A stretch of 17,233 nt of DNA, taken from NCBI GenBank assembly GCA_965659945.1, contig CBFHYJ010000034.1, positions 1 through 17,233 of the forward strand, given 5' to 3'. This document shows positions 15,367 through 17,233 of this stretch, piece after piece (positions within the stretch are counted from its first letter, which is position 1; every line of letters begins with the position of its first letter). The notes under the pieces are model-generated. The model was not told where the DNA came from. It made no database searches and worked only from the letters and a program-made list of their open reading frames with translations. The DNA comes from VMDJ01 sp965659945 (GTDB lineage Bacteria > Pseudomonadota > Gammaproteobacteria > Chromatiales > Chromatiaceae). The translations under genes were made by a program, and so were the position numbers.

Positions 15367-15894
15367 TCAGCGCGCAGCGTTTTGCTCAGCCTTGTCGACT
15401 GTTTCGCGCTCGGGTAGACCTGACGGGAACAGAACGGGACCAAGCTCTTCTAACGCACGCTCATAAACACGGCGCTTGAAGTAAATCACTTCATCAACGG
15501 GCTTCCAGTAATCGACCCATTGCCAATCATCAAACTCAGGCTTACGGAATTTATCCAGACAGACCTTTTTATCTGAGCAATTTACGCGCAGCAAAAACCA
15601 ACGCTGCTTTTGCCCGATGCACACAGGATGAGAATGGCGACGGATAAATCGCTTAGGCAAGCGATAGCGCAACCAGCGGCGTGTTTCACCCAACACTTCA
15701 ACATGCTCAGGTAAGAGGCCGACCTCTTCTTCTAATTCGCGATACATAGCCTCGCGAGGGGATTCATCTGTACGTATTCCGCCCTGGGGAAACTGCCAAG
15801 CGTTTTGTCCTACTCTTCGCCCCCAAAACAGGCGATTTTCATCGTTACAGAGAATGATCCCCACATTGGCTCTAAAACCATCTGCGTCGATCAC
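15367..15894 (-). CDS. rppH: RNA pyrophosphohydrolase (Nudix)
   Basis: RppH removes pyrophosphate from the 5' end of triphosphorylated mRNAs, opening them to RNase E decay. The preferred start is GTG at 15894-15892, giving a 175-residue protein beginning MIDADGFRANVGI, which matches RppH in start and length (E. coli 176). The frame is open upstream to another GTG at 16026, but the extra 44 residues are unlike the family. The Nudix box runs from Gly38 to Leu60 and is perfect: GGIRTDES, then REAMYRELEEEVGL. LRYRLPKR and CIGQKQRWFLL are further RppH signatures. No good Shine-Dalgarno precedes the GTG, suggesting modest expression. It is followed by ptsP after 9 nt, the same order as in E. coli, and is divergent from the HAD phosphatase gene. 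Confidence 0.94.
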   Translation of the reverse strand: MIDADGFRANVGIILCNDENRLFWGRRVGQNAWQFPQGGIRTDESPREAMYRELEEEVGLLPEHVEVLGETRRWLRYRLPKRFIRRHSHPVCIGQKQRWFLLRVNCSDKKVCLDKFRKPEFDDWQWVDYWKPVDEVIYFKRRVYERALEELGPVLFPSGLPERETVDKAEQNAAR

Positions 15895-16000
15895 AACTAA
15901 AAACCAAAAAATTTTAAACTGAGACCATTCTTCCACAGGGCAAGCCGGCCTCGCAAGCAAGACCTCAATCCATAAGGTATTGCTTATAAAGATTTTTCGG

Positions 16001-16006
16001 TATGAT
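16001..16006 (+). promoter_or_regulatory. Possible -10 element for the HAD phosphatase gene
   Basis: TATGAT matches the -10 consensus at five of six positions, 32 nt before the ATG at 16039. TTGCTT at 15980-15985 could be a -35, but the spacing is only 15 nt. The rest of the 144-bp divergent gap holds an A/T-rich stretch next to rppH (15895-15920) but no clear rppH promoter, and no Fur box or cobalamin riboswitch is recognisable. Confidence 0.35.
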
Positions 16007-16038
16007 GCCTTTCCTTCGAAAAACACCGGCTTAGTAGT

Positions 16039-16692
16039 ATGCCCCTAGCGATTTTTGACCTCGACAACACCCTTTTGAACGGCGATTCAGACCTGCTCTG
16101 GGGCGAGTTCTTGTGTGAGCTTGATGTTGTTGATCGTGTTGTATACGAGACAAAGAATCTCGAGTTCTACGAGCAATACAAAGTTGGCACGTTGGACATC
16201 TTCGAATTCCTCGCCTTCTCACTAAAGCCACTGTCAGAGCATTCAATGGAACAACTTGAAGCTTGGCGTACCGATTTCATCGAAAACAAGATCCTGCCAC
16301 GCATCACCCAAAAGGCACGCGACCTGATTGAATCACATCGTGAAAAAGGTGATTGCCCAATGGTGATTACCGCCACCAACACCTTCGTTACGCGTCCTAT
16401 CGTGGCTGATCTTGGCATCGAGTACCTAATTGGTACTGAGCCTGAGATCAAAAATGGCCGCTATACCGGCAAGGTCGCCGGCACCCCAAGTTTCCGAGAA
16501 GGCAAAGTTGAACGTCTTCAAGAGTGGCTCAGCGTGTATGGCGCAAAGCTTGAGAAAGCTAGCTTCTACAGTGACTCTCTAAACGACCTCCCACTGCTTG
16601 AAGCGGTGGAGTTCCCCGTCGCAGTTGATCCCGACGATACCTTACGTGCACACGCCCAGGATAAAGGCTGGCCTGTCATCAGCCTTCGTTAA
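16039..16692 (+). CDS. HAD-IB family phosphatase (SerB/CicA-like)
   Basis: This 217-residue cytoplasmic protein belongs to the haloacid dehalogenase superfamily, subfamily IB, the group that contains phosphoserine phosphatase-like enzymes and CicA. All catalytic motifs are visible: nucleophile Asp7 and acid/base Asp9 in FDLDNTLL, motif II Thr111 in VITAT, motif III Lys156 in REGKVERL, and motif IV Asp179/Asp183 in YSDSLNDLPLL. The helical cap lies at about residues 15-95. The substrate cannot be told from sequence; it lacks the ACT-type N-terminal domain of many SerB proteins. From memory, a similar HAD gene sits beside rppH-ptsP in Pseudomonas. The permease gene starts two bases after its stop, so the two may be cotranscribed. 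The start ATG has only a weak Shine-Dalgarno. Confidence 0.88.
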   Translation: MPLAIFDLDNTLLNGDSDLLWGEFLCELDVVDRVVYETKNLEFYEQYKVGTLDIFEFLAFSLKPLSEHSMEQLEAWRTDFIENKILPRITQKARDLIESHREKGDCPMVITATNTFVTRPIVADLGIEYLIGTEPEIKNGRYTGKVAGTPSFREGKVERLQEWLSVYGAKLEKASFYSDSLNDLPLLEAVEFPVAVDPDDTLRAHAQDKGWPVISLR

Positions 16693-16694
16693 GC

Positions 16695-17233
16695 ATGCAT
16701 CACCCGGCAAAAGCTCATTTTTATTACTTGCTGCCGGGCTTTGTAATCCTTGCCTTAACCAGCCTTTCACTGTCCTTACTCATCGGCAGCCATGACATCT
16801 CACTTCACCAGGTCATCAGTCTATTAAGCAGTCCTGACAACAGCCTAGCGTCACAAATCATCCATGAGGTACGCCTACCTCGCACGCTCTCTGCTTTTGC
16901 CGTCGGTGGCCTACTCGCGCTAGCGGGTGCTCTGATGCAAGTCCTACTGCGTAACCCTTTAGGCGACCCCTACGTCCTAGGTGTTTCTGGCGGAGCCGCA
17001 AGCGCCGCGTTATTTGGAATGATCTTAGGTGTCGCCGGTTGGTTGATTACACCAATTGCCTTTACCGGGGCGATGATCAGCATCCTTGTTGTATTTGGCC
17101 TAAGCCGCTTTCAATCCGAACAACAAACCCTCTTACTTGCGGGCGTGGTCATGGCCGCATTTTGGGGAGCCTTAATTAGCCTCACCCTCTCACTTACTCC
17201 CCCCATGCAACTACCTGGCATGTTGTTTTGGCT
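16695..17233 (+). CDS. FecCD/BtuC-type ABC transporter permease, N-terminal part (cut by window end)
   Basis: This is the first 179 codons of a membrane permease of the BtuC/FecCD family, which forms the channel of ABC importers for cobalamin, haem or ferric siderophores. The frame runs from ATG 16695 to the window end without a stop. The first membrane helix is at about residues 12-31, followed by the family signature EVRLPRTLSAFAVGGLLALAG, then QVLLRNPLGDPYVLGVSGGA, and further hydrophobic helices. Full-length members are about 320-350 residues, so roughly half is present. It starts two bases after the HAD gene stop. The substrate cannot be decided here: no binding protein, ATPase, Fur box or cobalamin riboswitch is seen in the window. 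BtuC is a reasonable guess but not proven, so no symbol is given. Confidence 0.9.
   Translation, partial: MHHPAKAHFYYLLPGFVILALTSLSLSLLIGSHDISLHQVISLLSSPDNSLASQIIHEVRLPRTLSAFAVGGLLALAGALMQVLLRNPLGDPYVLGVSGGAASAALFGMILGVAGWLITPIAFTGAMISILVVFGLSRFQSEQQTLLLAGVVMAAFWGALISLTLSLTPPMQLPGMLFW
16703..16738 (+). repeat. Inverted repeat across the first codons of the permease gene
   Basis: CCCGGCA (16703-16709) and TGCCGGG (16732-16738) are perfect 7-bp inverted repeats separated by 22 bases, followed by CTTTG. The stem covers codons 3-15 of the permease, just after the HAD stop. It could act as a weak terminator or as a structure limiting permease translation; both are inferences. Confidence 0.35.

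Noticed and set aside
15895..16026. 44-residue N-terminal extension of RppH from GTG 16026
   Set aside because: The RppH fold starts at MIDADGFRANVG; the extension is not family-like and would occupy the divergent promoter region.
1..17233. Search for CRISPR arrays, insertion sequences, tRNA genes, prophage or toxin-antitoxin genes
   Set aside because: No direct-repeat arrays, transposase motifs, cloverleaf structures or such gene pairs were seen; gaps between genes are all under 230 bp.

Overview
The window is a compact stretch of ordinary chromosome from a gammaproteobacterium, with every gene intact except the two cut by the window edges. The protein set (MetG, RsxABCDGE plus Nth, DeaD, YgiQ, RppH plus PtsP, a HAD-IB phosphatase) and the sequences themselves resemble Pseudomonas and marine Oceanospirillales/Cellvibrionales-type bacteria more than enterics. 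Genus cannot be fixed from the sequence alone. No mobile element, phage gene, CRISPR array, rRNA or tRNA is visible.

Layout. (1) 1-1265 (+): 3' part of metG, with the KMSKS loop and the C-terminal tRNA-binding domain. (2) 1349-2554 (+): a short FimV/HubP-like inner-membrane protein with signal peptide, LysM-type domain, coiled coil and one membrane helix, but no cytoplasmic domain. (3) 2713-8793 (+): a tightly packed operon rsxA-rsxB-rsxC-rsxD-rsxG-rsxE-nth followed by a DUF1841 gene. Neighbouring genes overlap by 1, 4 or 8 nt, or are 1 nt apart. The leader (2555-2712) carries an FNR/Anr-like box, a -10-like hexamer and a perfect dyad. (4) 8794-10689 (-): the DEAD-box RNA helicase DeaD/CsdA. 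(5) 10912-13086 (+): the large radical-SAM protein YgiQ, divergent from deaD. (6) 13087-15894 (-): rppH-ptsP, an RNA pyrophosphohydrolase followed by the nitrogen-PTS Enzyme I. (7) 16039-16692 (+): a HAD-IB phosphatase divergent from rppH. (8) 16695-17233 (+): the start of a BtuC/FecCD-type ABC permease, cut by the window end.

How they fit together. The Rsx (Rnf) complex is a membrane electron-transfer machine: RsxB and RsxC carry iron-sulfur clusters, RsxD and RsxG carry covalently bound FMN, and RsxA and RsxE are the antiparallel membrane pair. Nth is an iron-sulfur DNA-repair glycosylase in the same transcription unit. DUF1841 ends the unit and contains three HxxxH motifs, which makes it the best candidate here for an uncharacterised activity. 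RppH and DeaD both act on mRNA fate, while PtsP feeds the regulatory nitrogen PTS.

No wholly new multi-gene system is evident. The points most worth following are the DUF1841 metal-site hypothesis, a second conserved four-cysteine set in YgiQ, the FimV-like stub lacking its cytoplasmic half, the leader signals of the rsx operon, and terminator-like hairpins buried inside coding sequence at gene borders.
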